A DNA stretch of 64,000 nt, from the NCBI RefSeq assembly GCF_000731315.1, contig NZ_HG938353.1, forward strand, positions 1,426,001 through 1,490,000, written 5' to 3'. Under the pieces are notes generated by a model. It was not told where the DNA came from, ran no database searches, and saw only the letters and a program-made list of their open reading frames with translations. Below are positions 42,809 through 54,103 of this stretch, in pieces. A program made the translations under genes and the position numbers. The first letter of the stretch is position 1, and each line of letters begins with the position of its first letter. This DNA comes from Neorhizobium galegae bv. orientalis str. HAMBI 540 (GTDB taxonomy: Bacteria; Pseudomonadota; Alphaproteobacteria; Rhizobiales; Rhizobiaceae).

Positions 42809-44296
42809 TCACTTGGAGGCGGCTTTTTTCTTCTCGCTGGCAGGTTCCGTGGTGGTCGCGGTCGTGTCCGTGGACTGGGAGGTTGCAACCGGTGCTTCCT
42901 TCGGGCCTTCGCCCATGCGGTTCCAGGCGTCGAGGCCGGCGATCTTGTAGGCTTCGGCGAGTGTCGGGTAGTTGAACGTGTTCTCGACGAAATATTCGAC
43001 GGTGCCCTTGAGGTTCAGGACGGCCTGGCCGATGTGGACGAGTTCGGTCGCACCTTCGCCGACGATGTGGACGCCGAGCAGGCGACGGGTCTTCAGCGAG
43101 AAGATCAGCTTCAGGAGGCCGGTATCGAGGCCCATGATGTGGCCACGCGAGGTCTCGCGGAAGCGGGCGATGCCGCATTCGTAGGGAATGCCGCGCTCCT
43201 TCATTTCCTCCTCGGTGAGGCCGCAGGTGGAAATTTCCGGCACGGCATAGATGCCATAGGGGAAATATTTCTGCGGTTCCTTGGCGATCGCGCCGACGGC
43301 GACACGGGCCGCGACGCGCCCCTGTTCCATCGAGGTCGAAGCAAGGCTCGGAAACCCGACGACATCGCCGGCGGCATAGATGTTGGGAACGGAAGTCTCG
43401 AAGGTTTCCGGATTGACCTTGAGGCGGCCGCGGCTGTCGGCCTCAAGGCCGGCCGCGGCGAGGTTCAGTGTGTCGGTGGCGCCCATGCGGCCGGCGGCGA
43501 ACAGCACCATGTCGGTAATGATCTGGCGGCCGCTATCCACGTGCACCATAACCTTGCCATCCGGCAGCCGTTCCACCTTGTCCGCCTTCTGGCCGAGCAG
43601 CAGCTTCATGTTGCGGTCGCGCAGCTGGTAGGTGAAGTCCTCGACGATCTCCCTGTCGATGAAATCCAGCATCGTCGACTTGGGGTCGATTACGGTGACC
43701 GCCGTGTCCAGCGCGCTGAAGATGGTCGCATATTCTATGCCGATGACGCCGGCGCCGATGACCACCATCGACCGGGGGAGCTGCTCGATTTCGAGCAGTT
43801 CGTCGCTGTCGAGAACCGTCTTGCCGTCGAATGGCATGTAGTCGGGACGGAAAGGCTTGGTGCCGACCGCAAGCAGGATCGACTTACCCATGACATGCAT
43901 GACGTCGCCGTCGTCCTTGGCGATTGCCATCGTGTCGGGCGTGACGAAAGTCGCCTTGCCACGGATGCTCTGGACGCGGTTTCGGGCGAACTGGTGTTCC
44001 AGCACTTCGACTTCATGGTCGAGCGTGATCAGCAGGCGGCGACGCAGGTCCTCGGCGCTGATTTCCTGCTTGACCCGGTAGGCCTTGCCGTAGAAACCGC
44101 GTTCGCGCCAGCCGGACAGGTTGAGCGCCGTTTCGCGCAGCGTCTTCGACGGGATCGTGCCCGTATGGACCGATACGCCTCCGACCCTCTTGCCCTGTTC
44201 GACGACCAGAACCTTCTTGTCGAGCTTGGCTGCCTGGATGGCCGCACGGCGACCGGCCGGTCCGCTGCCGACGACGATGAGGTCGTATTGGTTCAT
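42809..44296 (-). CDS. sthA: Soluble pyridine nucleotide transhydrogenase-like flavoprotein
   Basis: This 495-aa FAD protein of the pyridine nucleotide-disulfide oxidoreductase family matches SthA, which balances NADPH and NADH. The FAD fold is YDLIVVGSGPAGRRAAIQA. The site that holds the redox disulfide in lipoamide dehydrogenase reads GGVSVHTGTIPSKTLRE without cysteines, the SthA type. A second nucleotide fold (MVVIGAGVIGIEYATIFSA) and a dimerisation domain follow. The last ~28 residues form a Thr/Ala/Lys-rich tail not seen in the 466-aa Escherichia coli enzyme. It converges on rpsD. Confidence 0.9.
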   Translation of the reverse strand: MNQYDLIVVGSGPAGRRAAIQAAKLDKKVLVVEQGKRVGGVSVHTGTIPSKTLRETALNLSGWRERGFYGKAYRVKQEISAEDLRRRLLITLDHEVEVLEHQFARNRVQSIRGKATFVTPDTMAIAKDDGDVMHVMGKSILLAVGTKPFRPDYMPFDGKTVLDSDELLEIEQLPRSMVVIGAGVIGIEYATIFSALDTAVTVIDPKSTMLDFIDREIVEDFTYQLRDRNMKLLLGQKADKVERLPDGKVMVHVDSGRQIITDMVLFAAGRMGATDTLNLAAAGLEADSRGRLKVNPETFETSVPNIYAAGDVVGFPSLASTSMEQGRVAARVAVGAIAKEPQKYFPYGIYAVPEISTCGLTEEEMKERGIPYECGIARFRETSRGHIMGLDTGLLKLIFSLKTRRLLGVHIVGEGATELVHIGQAVLNLKGTVEYFVENTFNYPTLAEAYKIAGLDAWNRMGEGPKEAPVATSQSTDTTATTTEPASEKKKAASK

Positions 44297-44490
44297 GGGA
44301 TGCTCCGCTCCGAATCTGTCGGCTGCCGCGATGCGGCAGCACTCACGAATCCCTTTGTAGCCGCCTATTCTAAAGTTTTGATTGCGGCTCGTCCAAGCCT
44401 TGATTTCAATCTGCATGCATCAATTTTGTGCACCGCAAGAATTGCCGAAAAATTAACTTGACGGAGGTGGGCAAATGCCGTCCATTCGAA

Positions 44491-44522
44491 CCAATTAAAA
44501 ATTGGTACAGAGAATGGTACAG
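44491..44522. promoter_or_regulatory. Operator-like repeats over the gntR start
   Basis: CCAATT-AAA-AATTGG (44491-44505) is a perfect palindrome. A direct repeat TGGTACAG occurs at 44503-44510 and 44515-44522, the second copy overlapping the ATG at 44514. Such placement suggests autorepression by the GntR protein and perhaps control of the downstream cassette; this is inference. Confidence 0.55.
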
Positions 44523-45254
44523 GGGAAAGCGGGCGAGGCTCACGATAATTCGAGCTATGCGCTGGATCGCTTGAGAGAGCTTTTGAGAGCGGGGGAACTG
44601 GGTTCGGAAGGCCGCCTGCCGACCGAACGCGCTTTGACCGATATGCTCGGCATCAGCCGCCGCGCGGTGCGACGTGCACTCGAAGTGCTTGAATCCGAAG
44701 GCCTCATCTGGCGCCGCCAGGGTTCAGGCACCTTTATCGGCGAAAGACCGAGTGAGTGGAGCAACCATGTGAGCGCGATCGTCGCCGGCACGGACTTCAT
44801 GGAGATCATGGAAGTCCGTCTGAGGATCGAACCGCAGCTTGCCCAACTGGCCGCCATGCGTGCCAAGCCGGCGGATATCGTCAAGATGCAAGAGATCGCC
44901 TTGAAGATCATCGAGAGCAGCGATGCTGACGCCCGCGAACTGTGGGATGGAACGCTACACCGGTTGATTGCCCAGAGCGCCGGCAACCAGCTTTTCCTGT
45001 CAATCTTCGACGTCATCAATCGCGTCCGCCAGGACGAGGCATGGCGGGCGATCCGCGAGCGTGCCCGTTCGAGCGGCGACGCGGTCAGCATCTCGTTTGC
45101 GCAGCACAAGATCATTATCGAGGCGATCGCCGAACGTGATCCGGTACGGGCAGGGGAGGCGATGCGCGAACATCTGCTGATGCTTCAGGAGCGGCTCATC
45201 CGCGCGACGTCCCTTGGCTCCGTGGAACAGGGATCGCTCAGCGAAGCAAGCTGA
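44514..45254 (+). CDS. GntR/FadR family transcriptional regulator
   Basis: This 246-aa regulator has a winged-helix domain (LRELLRAGELGSEGRLPTER, then GISRRAVRRALEVLESEGLI and RRQGSGTFIG) and a C-terminal all-helical FCD effector domain (about residues 95-230), with the conserved LWDGTLHRLIAQSAGN and FAQHKIIIEAIAERDP containing the His ligands. FCD domains bind small carboxylic acids or amino-acid-like ligands with a metal. ATG 44514 is used; TTG 44502 is in frame upstream. It lies 87 bases before the substrate-binding protein gene and is the likely local regulator. Confidence 0.9.
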   Translation: MVQGKAGEAHDNSSYALDRLRELLRAGELGSEGRLPTERALTDMLGISRRAVRRALEVLESEGLIWRRQGSGTFIGERPSEWSNHVSAIVAGTDFMEIMEVRLRIEPQLAQLAAMRAKPADIVKMQEIALKIIESSDADARELWDGTLHRLIAQSAGNQLFLSIFDVINRVRQDEAWRAIRERARSSGDAVSISFAQHKIIIEAIAERDPVRAGEAMREHLLMLQERLIRATSLGSVEQGSLSEAS

Positions 45255-45341
45255 ACGGTCGCCACGCGGCCCACCACCAGAAGCCGGAAACCGGCCAAGA
45301 CTAAAAAACAGGAACCTAAAAACAAGAGAGGAATGTTCATC

Positions 45342-46850
45342 ATGATGCGACTTACCAAGCTTACGACCGCGCTGCTGGCCGGCGCGCTTTTCGCCTTTCC
45401 GGCGCTTGCGGTCGATTTGCGCATCGGCCTGCAGGACGATGCCGACGTTCTCGATCCGGCCCAGTCCCGCACCTTCGTCGGCCGTATCGTCTATACCGCC
45501 CTGTGCGACAAGCTGGTCGACGTTTCGCCCGATCTGAAGATCGTTCCGCAACTCGCCACCGAGTGGAAATGGTCCGCCGACGGCAAGGAACTGACGATGA
45601 AGATCCGCGAGGGCATCAAGTTCCATGACGACACCCCGCTCGACGCCGCCGCCGTCGTTGCCACCATCGAACGTAACATGACCCTGCCGGAATCTCGCCG
45701 CAAGAGCGAACTGACGTCCGTCGCCAAGGTCGAGGCATCTGGTCCGCTGGAAGTCAAGTTCACGCTGAAGGCACCAGACGTGACGCTGCTCGCCCAGCTC
45801 TCCGACCGCGCCGGCATGATCGTCTCGCCGACCGCCGCCAAGGCGCTCGGCGCCAATTTCGGCTCCAAGCCTGTCTGCGCCGGTCCGTTCAAGTTTGTCG
45901 AGCGCGTCCAGCAAGACCGCATCGTGCTCGAAAAATTTAAGGATTACTGGAACAAGGACAAGATCTTCGTCGACAAGGTCACCTACCTGCCGATCCCGGA
46001 TACGACCGTGCGCCTTGCCAACCTGCAGTCGGGTGACCTCGACTTCATCGAGCGTCTGGCTCCGACCGACGTTACCGCCGTCAAGGGCAATTCGGGCCTT
46101 AAATACGATGCGACCGTCAACATCGGCTATATGGCGCTTTACGCCAATATCGCCAACGGCGCGCGTGCCGACAATCCGTTCGGTAAGGACAAGCGCCTGC
46201 GCCAGGCCTTCTCGCTGGCGATCGACCGCGACGCCATGAACCAGATCGTTTATGAAGGCACCGCCGTTGGCGGCAATCAGCCGTTCCCGCCGAACAGCCC
46301 GTGGTTCAACAAGGCAATCCCGGTTCCGGCCCGCGATGTCGCCAAGGCCAAGGCTCTGATCAAGGCCGCCGGTTTCGACCGCGTGCCGGTCGAACTGCAG
46401 ATCCCGAACAACCCGGTCGCCCAGCAGATGATGCAGATCCTGCAGTCGATGGTCGCTGAAGCCGGTTTCGACGTCAGCTTGAAGTCGACCGAGTTCGCCA
46501 CCCTGCTCGAAGAGCAGACCCGTGGCAACTTCCAGCTCAGCCGCTCCGACTGGTCTGGCCGTGTCGATCCCGATGGCAACATCCATCAGTTCATCACCTG
46601 CAAGGGCGGCATCAACGACGTGAAATACTGCAATCCGGACGTCGACAAGCTGCTCAATGAAGCACGCGCCTCGACCGACGATGCGGTCCGCAAGCAGAAA
46701 TATGATGCTGCGGGCGTGATCCTCAACGAAGACATGCCGGTCATCTATCTCGGTCATCAGTCGTGGATCTGGGCCTACAAGAAGAACGTCACGGGTTTCG
46801 TGCCCAGCCCTGACGGCATGATCCGCCTGCAAGGCGTCAAGAAAGGCTAA
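45342..46850 (+). CDS. Periplasmic substrate-binding protein, peptide ABC transporter (DppA/OppA type)
   Basis: This 502-aa family 5 solute-binding protein has a signal peptide (RLTKLTTALLAGALFAFPAL, cleavage after ALA). Mature parts typical of DppA/GsiB are LVDVSPDLKIVPQLATEWKW, KFHDDTPLDAAAVVATIERN, GAFTS-like turns and YDAAGVILNEDMPVIYLGHQ. It captures a peptide-like ligand for the permeases that follow. ATG 45342 has GAGAGGA about nine bases upstream; ATG 45333 and 45345 are possible. A perfect 12-bp hairpin separates it from the permease genes. Confidence 0.92.
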   Translation: MMRLTKLTTALLAGALFAFPALAVDLRIGLQDDADVLDPAQSRTFVGRIVYTALCDKLVDVSPDLKIVPQLATEWKWSADGKELTMKIREGIKFHDDTPLDAAAVVATIERNMTLPESRRKSELTSVAKVEASGPLEVKFTLKAPDVTLLAQLSDRAGMIVSPTAAKALGANFGSKPVCAGPFKFVERVQQDRIVLEKFKDYWNKDKIFVDKVTYLPIPDTTVRLANLQSGDLDFIERLAPTDVTAVKGNSGLKYDATVNIGYMALYANIANGARADNPFGKDKRLRQAFSLAIDRDAMNQIVYEGTAVGGNQPFPPNSPWFNKAIPVPARDVAKAKALIKAAGFDRVPVELQIPNNPVAQQMMQILQSMVAEAGFDVSLKSTEFATLLEEQTRGNFQLSRSDWSGRVDPDGNIHQFITCKGGINDVKYCNPDVDKLLNEARASTDDAVRKQKYDAAGVILNEDMPVIYLGHQSWIWAYKKNVTGFVPSPDGMIRLQGVKKG

Positions 46851-46857
46851 GCCTCCC

Positions 46858-46891
46858 GTGCCGCATGGGAGTGGACCCATGCGGCACTTTT
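46858..46891 (+). terminator. Attenuator-like hairpin between binding protein and permease genes
   Basis: GTGCCGCATGGG (46858-46869) pairs perfectly with CCCATGCGGCAC (46876-46887) around AGTGGA and is followed by TTTT. It lies eight bases after the binding-protein stop. Such stems usually let the binding protein be made in excess over the membrane parts by partial termination or mRNA protection. Confidence 0.75.
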
Positions 46892-46935
46892 CCTGCATCA
46901 TTTTGTAACAACGTTGCTCAACGGGGGACGGCGTC

Positions 46936-47883
46936 ATGCCTGTCTACATCGGAAAGCGTCTGCTGGTCGCCATCCCGACCTTGCTGATCATCTCCATTTT
47001 TGTCTTTTCACTGCAGAAACTGTTGCCCGGCGATCCCATTCTGGCCATGGCCGGCGAGGAGCGTGACCCTGCCGTCATCGAGTTCCTGCGCGACAAATAC
47101 CGGCTGAACGATCCGGTCGTGGTGCAATATTTCTACTGGCTCGGCGGCGTGCTGGTGGGTGACTTCGGAATCTCGCTGCGCACCAACCAGCCTGTCCTGG
47201 AGCTGATCCTTCAGAAGCTGCCGGTGACGATCCAGCTTGCCGTGATGGCGATGTTCTTCGCCATGCTGATCGGCATTCCGATCGGCATCCTGGCAGCGGT
47301 CAAGAAGAACACCTTTATCGACTACATCGCCAATGTGCTGGCGCTGACCGGCCTGTCCATCCCGAATTTCTGGCTCGGCATCATGCTCATCCTGCTGATC
47401 TCGGTGCAGCTTGGCTGGCTGCCGGCCTCGGGCTTTGAGTCGATCTTCGTCGATCCTGTCCGGTCCCTGCAGACCATGGTCATGCCGGCCTTCGTACTCG
47501 GCAATGCGCTGGCCGCGACCCTGATGCGCCATACCCGCTCGGCGATGATCGGCGTGCTCAGCGCCGACTATATCCGCACCGCCCGCGCCAAGGGGCTTTC
47601 TCCGCGGGAAGTCATTCTGAGCCACAGTTTCCGCAATGCGCTGCTGCCGGTGGTGACCCTGTCGGCGCTGCTGTTTGGCGAACTGCTGGCCGGCGCCGTC
47701 CTGACAGAACAGATCTTCACCATTCCGGGCTTCGGCAAGCTGATCGTCGATGCCGTCTTCAACCGCGACTATGCGGTCGTGCAGGGCGTCGTGCTCTGCA
47801 CGGCAGTCGGCTTCATCCTGATGAACCTCGTCGCCGACGTTCTTTATGTCCTGCTCAATCCGCGTCTGAGGGCCACCCTATGA
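46936..47883 (+). CDS. Peptide ABC transporter permease, DppB type
   Basis: This 315-aa inner-membrane permease has the family start YIGKRLLVAIPTLLIISIFV, the LPGDP segment, and the cytoplasmic coupling (EAA) loop DYIRTARAKGLSPREVILSH. About six transmembrane helices can be counted. It pairs with the next gene, a DppC-type permease, and overlaps it by four bases (ATGA). Together they form the membrane channel of the importer. Confidence 0.94.
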   Translation: MPVYIGKRLLVAIPTLLIISIFVFSLQKLLPGDPILAMAGEERDPAVIEFLRDKYRLNDPVVVQYFYWLGGVLVGDFGISLRTNQPVLELILQKLPVTIQLAVMAMFFAMLIGIPIGILAAVKKNTFIDYIANVLALTGLSIPNFWLGIMLILLISVQLGWLPASGFESIFVDPVRSLQTMVMPAFVLGNALAATLMRHTRSAMIGVLSADYIRTARAKGLSPREVILSHSFRNALLPVVTLSALLFGELLAGAVLTEQIFTIPGFGKLIVDAVFNRDYAVVQGVVLCTAVGFILMNLVADVLYVLLNPRLRATL

Positions 47884-48755
47884 CCACGATCGACCAAGCG
47901 CCGCCGGTTGCGGCAGCCAAGCGCGACAGGAGCCGCGCCTGGCGAAAGATGAAGAAGAACCGGAGCGCGCTCGTCGGCGCCGTCATCGTCTTGTTCTTCG
48001 CAATCCTGGCGGCCAGCGCGCCGATCCTGCCGATCATCGATCCCGTCGCAACGAGCTGGACGGCGATCCGCAAGGCGCCCTCGGCCATGCACTGGCTCGG
48101 CACCGACGATCTCGGCCGCGATATCCTGTCCCGCATGATCTGGGGCGCCCGGGCGTCGCTGATGGCCGGCGTGTTCTCGGTTGCGATAGCGGTCGGCATC
48201 GGCGTGCCCTTCGGCCTCGTCTCCGGTTATTTCGGCGGCTGGGTGGATATGGTGATCTCGCGCATTACCGAGGCGCTGCTCGCCATGCCATTTCTAATCA
48301 TGGCGATCGCGCTTGCGGCATTTTTGGGCCCGAGCCTGATGAACGCGATGATCGCCATCGGCCTGTCCGCCATGCCGATCTTCGTGCGGCTGACCCGCGG
48401 TCAGGTCCTGGCGGTCAAGACGGAGGATTATGTCGAAGGCGCACGCGCCGTTGGCCTGAACCACTTTGAAATCATGACCCGTTACATCTTGCCCAACGTT
48501 TTTGCCCCGATCATCGTCCAGGCGACGCTGACGATCGCAACCGCGATCATCGCCGAGGCGAGCCTTTCCTTCCTCGGCCTCGGCCAGCAGCCGCCGGCCC
48601 CGTCCTGGGGCTCGATGCTGAACGTTGCCAAGAACTTCCTGAGCCAGGCGCCCTGGATGGCGATGTGGCCGGGTGCGGCGATCTTCCTCGTCGTGATTGG
48701 TTTCAATCTCCTGGGCGATGGCCTGCGCGATGCGCTGGATCCCCGCGAAGCATGA
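47880..48755 (+). CDS. Peptide ABC transporter permease, DppC type
   Basis: This 291-aa permease has the DppC N terminus (AWRKMKKNRSALVGAVIVLF), LGTDDLGRDILSRMIWGARA and the EAA loop EDYVEGARAVGLNHFEIMTR. It ends with LLGDGLRDALDPRE, the classical DppC terminus. It overlaps dppB-type gene 5' neighbour by four bases and lies 37 bases before the gamma-glutamyltransferase gene. Confidence 0.94.
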   Translation: MTTIDQAPPVAAAKRDRSRAWRKMKKNRSALVGAVIVLFFAILAASAPILPIIDPVATSWTAIRKAPSAMHWLGTDDLGRDILSRMIWGARASLMAGVFSVAIAVGIGVPFGLVSGYFGGWVDMVISRITEALLAMPFLIMAIALAAFLGPSLMNAMIAIGLSAMPIFVRLTRGQVLAVKTEDYVEGARAVGLNHFEIMTRYILPNVFAPIIVQATLTIATAIIAEASLSFLGLGQQPPAPSWGSMLNVAKNFLSQAPWMAMWPGAAIFLVVIGFNLLGDGLRDALDPREA

Positions 48756-48792
48756 TGACCGCGCGAAGCGTGATGTGAAAGGACCTATACCC

Positions 48793-50577
48793 ATGACTGA
48801 ATTCACCACACGGCCGGAAATCCTCGGCACGTTCGGGGTCGTCACCTCGACCCACTGGATCGCCTCGGCCGTCGGCATGGCGATCCTCGAAAAGGGCGGC
48901 AATGCCTTCGATGCGGCTGTTGCAACCGGCTTCGTGCTGCAGATCGTCGAGCCGCATCTCTGCGGCCCGGGCGGCGACATGCCGGCCGTCTTCTATTCGA
49001 AGAAGAAGGACAAGGTCGAAGTCATCTGTGCCCAGGGGCCGGCGCCGGCTGGCGCCACCATCGAGCATTATACGTCGGAAGGCCTGAAGCTGATCCCCGG
49101 CGACGGCCTGCTCGCGACCGTCATCCCCGGCGCCTTCGACGGCTGGATGCTGATGTTGCGCGACTACGGCACGATGAGCGTTCGCGACGTGCTCGAGCCG
49201 GCGATCTACTATGCCGAACAGGGCCACCCGATGCTTGCCCGCGTTTCCGCGACCATCAAGGGGCTGGCGAGCTTCTTCGAGACGGAATGGCCGACCTCCT
49301 ACGCGACCTGGCTACCCGGCGGCGTGGCGCCCGAGGCGCAGAGCAATTTCAAAAACCCGGTGCTCGCCGAGACCTGGAAGCGCCTCATTGCCGAGGCCGA
49401 AGCCAAGACCGGCCGCGAAAACCAGATCGAGGCCGCTCGGGACGCTTTCTATCGCGGCTTTGTCGCCGAGGCGATCGACCGTTATGTCTCGACGGCGGAA
49501 GTCATGGACGCGAGCGGCGCCCGCCACAAGGGCGTGCTGACCGCCGACGACATGGCCAACTGGCGGGCCACCGTCGAGGCGCCACAGACCTATGACTATC
49601 ACGACTGGACCGTCGCCAAGACGCCGGCATGGGGGCAGGGGCCGGTGCTCTTGCAATCGCTGGCGCTGCTGAAGGGTTTCGACCTCTCGGCGATGGATCC
49701 GGCCGGCCCGGATTTCGTGCATGTCGTCGTCGAGGCCATGAAGCTCGCCTTCGCCGACCGCGAAGTCTATTACGGCGACCCGGATTTCGCGCAGATCCCG
49801 ACCGAATATCTGTTATCGGAAGGCTACAATGCCGAGCGCCGCAAGCTGATCGGCAGCCAAGCCTCGCTCGAATTGCGGCCGGGCCGCGTGCCGGGCTACG
49901 ACCGCCAGTTCGACCTCACCATGGGCATGCTGGCGGAAGTGAGCGGCAAGGGCGCGGTCTACGAGCCGACCATGTCGCACCTTACCGAAAAGCGCGGCGA
50001 CACGGTGCATATCGACGTCATCGACCGCTGGGGCAACATGGTCTCGACCACGCCTTCCGGCGGCTGGCTGCAATCCTCGCCGATCGTGCCCGGCCTCGGT
50101 TTCGCGCTGAACTCCCGCGCGCAGATGTTCTGGCTGAAACCCGGCCTGCCGACCTCGCTGGAACCGGGAAAACGTCCGCGCACGACGCTGACCCCGTCGC
50201 TGGCGCTGCATCAGGGCCGCCCGACGCTGGTGTTCGGCACACCCGGCGGCGACCAGCAGGACCAGTGGCAGCTGCCCTTCTTCCTGCGCTACGTCCACCA
50301 CAAGCCGAACCTGCAGGCGGCGATCGACATGCCGCTGTTCCACACCACCCATTTCCCGGGCTCCTTCTATCCGCGCACCAGCCAGCCGGGAAACATCATG
50401 GTGGAAAGCAATATCGGCGCCGACGTGCTAGCCGAACTGCGCCGCCGCGGCCATCAGATCACCGTTGCCGATCCCTGGAGCGTCGGCCGGCTGACCGCCG
50501 CACGCCGCGACGCGGACGGATTGCTGCGGGCCGCAGCGACGCCGCGCCTGATGCAGGCCTATGCGGTCGGGAGATAA
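48793..50577 (+). CDS. Gamma-glutamyltransferase-like Ntn hydrolase
   Basis: This 594-aa protein of the GGT family would mature by self-cleavage into large and small subunits. The N-terminal GGNAFDAAVATGFVLQIVEP and GGDMPAVFYS blocks and the site RGDTVHIDVIDRWGNMVSTT are visible; the Thr of DTVH is the expected N-terminal nucleophile, where the Escherichia coli enzyme has TTH. No signal peptide is seen, so it acts in the cytoplasm, unlike periplasmic Ggt. The frame is open 32 codons further upstream inside the permease gene; ATG 48793 is chosen with AAAGGA upstream. It may hydrolyse imported gamma-glutamyl or other amides. Confidence 0.88.
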   Translation: MTEFTTRPEILGTFGVVTSTHWIASAVGMAILEKGGNAFDAAVATGFVLQIVEPHLCGPGGDMPAVFYSKKKDKVEVICAQGPAPAGATIEHYTSEGLKLIPGDGLLATVIPGAFDGWMLMLRDYGTMSVRDVLEPAIYYAEQGHPMLARVSATIKGLASFFETEWPTSYATWLPGGVAPEAQSNFKNPVLAETWKRLIAEAEAKTGRENQIEAARDAFYRGFVAEAIDRYVSTAEVMDASGARHKGVLTADDMANWRATVEAPQTYDYHDWTVAKTPAWGQGPVLLQSLALLKGFDLSAMDPAGPDFVHVVVEAMKLAFADREVYYGDPDFAQIPTEYLLSEGYNAERRKLIGSQASLELRPGRVPGYDRQFDLTMGMLAEVSGKGAVYEPTMSHLTEKRGDTVHIDVIDRWGNMVSTTPSGGWLQSSPIVPGLGFALNSRAQMFWLKPGLPTSLEPGKRPRTTLTPSLALHQGRPTLVFGTPGGDQQDQWQLPFFLRYVHHKPNLQAAIDMPLFHTTHFPGSFYPRTSQPGNIMVESNIGADVLAELRRRGHQITVADPWSVGRLTAARRDADGLLRAAATPRLMQAYAVGR

Positions 50578-50580
50578 GCC

Positions 50581-51341
50581 ATGACTTGGTCGATCGTCGC
50601 ACGCGACCCCGCGACGGGTCATTTCGGCATCGCAGTCGCCAGCCGCTTCTTCGCGGTCGGCGCCGCGGTCCCGCATATCAAGGGCAGGGTGGGCGCCGTT
50701 GCCACCCAGGCCTTCGTCAACCCGCTCTACGGCACGGACGGGCTGAAGCTTCTGGAAGAGGGCAAGAGCCCGCAGGAGATCATCGAGGTGCTGACGGCGC
50801 GCGATGACGGCCGGCGCCAGCGCCAGTTCCACCTGATTGACGCCAGCGGCCGCAACGCCGCCTATACCGGCGAAATCTGCGTCGACTGGGCCGGCCATCT
50901 GGTCGACGACAACGTCTCCGTCGCCGGCAACATGCTGGCCGGGCCGCAGGTGATCGCCGAGACGCTACGGGTCTATAAGCAAAAGACGGTCGAAGGGGCG
51001 CCGCTTGCCGAACGCCTGCTCGCCGCCATGGATGCAGGCGAGGCCGCCGGCGGCGACAAGCGCGGCAAGCAGTCTGCCGCCATGGTTCTCTATCGCAACC
51101 AGGATTACCCCTGGCTGCGCATCAATGCCGACGATCACGCCGACCCGCTCGGCGAACTGCGCCGGCTCTATGCGGTAGCGCAGGAGCGTTTCCTACATGT
51201 CGCCGAAACCATGCCGACCCGAGAAAACCCGCACGGCATGATCGACCGCCGGGTCATCGACCAGAAGATCGCCGAACTGGAAGCCACCCGCGAGGCGGAA
51301 GGCCGCGCCTCGGCCTCCTTTGCCACCCCCTGGAAGCCCCA

Positions 51342-51345
<4 letters not shown>
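50581..51345 (+). CDS. DUF1028 domain protein, Ntn-hydrolase-like
   Basis: This 254-aa protein is a DUF1028 member: TWSIVARDPATGHFGIAVAS, FFAVGAAVPHIKGRVGAVAT, then QAFVNPLYGTDGLKLLEEG and the middle RQRQFHLIDASGRNAAYTGE. DUF1028 proteins share the Ntn-hydrolase fold with proteasome-like enzymes and often lie beside peptide transporters and gamma-glutamyltransferases; the activity is unproved. It starts three bases after the GGT stop and overlaps the ATPase gene by four bases, so translation is coupled across the cassette. Confidence 0.88.
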
Positions 51346-53183
<1,838 letters not shown>

Positions 53184-53296
53184 CGCAACGATAACCTGCA
53201 GCGAAAGATGCTCTTTCGGTAGACTGCCAGTGCTCAATCCCTGGAGCCGCCGGATCGGATTAGGCATGCGGATACTCGGCACCGCCACTCCAAAAC

Positions 53297-54100
53297 TCAG
53301 ATCAGCCTCAGTCCCTTCAGGCTGACATGGCCGTCCTTGCCGATGATGATGTGGTCGTGCACCGTGATACCCAAGGGTTTCGCGGTGTCGACGATCGTCT
53401 TCGTCATGTCGATATCGGCACGGGAAGGCGTGGGGTCGCCGCTCGGGTGGTTGTGGACGAGGATGATCGCGGTCGCTGACAGCTCAAGCGCCCGGCGCAC
53501 GACTTCGCGCGGATAGACCGGCGTATGATCAACGGTACCGTGGCCCTGCACCTCGTCGGCAATCAGAGCATTACGCTTGTCGAGAAAAAGGATGCGGAAC
53601 TGTTCGCGGGGCTCGTACGCCATGACCGCATGGCAATAGTCGATCACGGAAGACCAGGACGACAGGACCTGCTTGCCGCGCAGTTCGCTTTTCAGCATCC
53701 GCTGCCCGACGGTCGCAACGAGCTTCAGGTCGAGCGCCACCGCCTCGCCGACGCCCTTGATCTCCTGCAGCAATCCCAGCGGCGCGCCCAGAACTCCGGC
53801 AAGCGTTCCGAAGCGGGCGATCAGCGCCTTGGCAAGCGGCTTTGTATCCCGGCGCGGGATCGATCGGAAGAGCAGGAGTTCCAGGATCTCGTAGTCCGCA
53901 AGCCCCGTATCGCCATGTTCGCGATATTTGGTTTTGAGACGTTCGCGGTGGCCATGGTAATGCGCCGCCGGCTCGTCGTCCTCCGCAAGTGCGGGCTTCT
54001 TGATGGCCTTTGGCTTTGTCAGCTGTTCGGCGAAAAAGCCGCGCTCGTCCTCGACGAAGGACGCCTGTTCGTCCGGCGGAGGAGCGGAGCGGTTGGCCAT
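53297..54100 (-). CDS. radC: RadC family JAMM-domain protein
   Basis: This 267-aa protein has N-terminal helix-hairpin-helix elements ([20 protein letters not shown]) and a C-terminal JAB1/MPN domain with the metal site [20 protein letters not shown]. The name RadC is historical; a role in DNA repair has been withdrawn and the true function is unknown. It starts three bases after map ends on the same strand, so the two are cotranscribed. Confidence 0.93.
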   Translation of the reverse strand: MANRSAPPPDEQASFVEDERGFFAEQLTKPKAIKKPALAEDDEPAAHYHGHRERLKTKYREHGDTGLADYEILELLLFRSIPRRDTKPLAKALIARFGTLAGVLGAPLGLLQEIKGVGEAVALDLKLVATVGQRMLKSELRGKQVLSSWSSVIDYCHAVMAYEPREQFRILFLDKRNALIADEVQGHGTVDHTPVYPREVVRRALELSATAIILVHNHPSGDPTPSRADIDMTKTIVDTAKPLGITVHDHIIIGKDGHVSLKGLRLI

Positions 54101-54103
54101 CCG

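Noticed and set aside
42791..44461. Plus-strand open frame of 556 codons antisense to sthA
   Set aside because: The sthA frame has all flavoprotein motifs; the antisense translation is Asp/Val/Ala-rich and featureless.
45000..46937. Minus-strand open frame of 645 codons across gntR and the binding-protein gene
   Set aside because: Antisense to two well-supported genes, with no motif and spanning their intergenic region without a plausible start site.
53202..53218. CGAAAGA-TGC-TCTTTCG stem after the peptide ATPase gene as terminator
   Set aside because: The stem is perfect but only seven pairs and is not followed by a T run.
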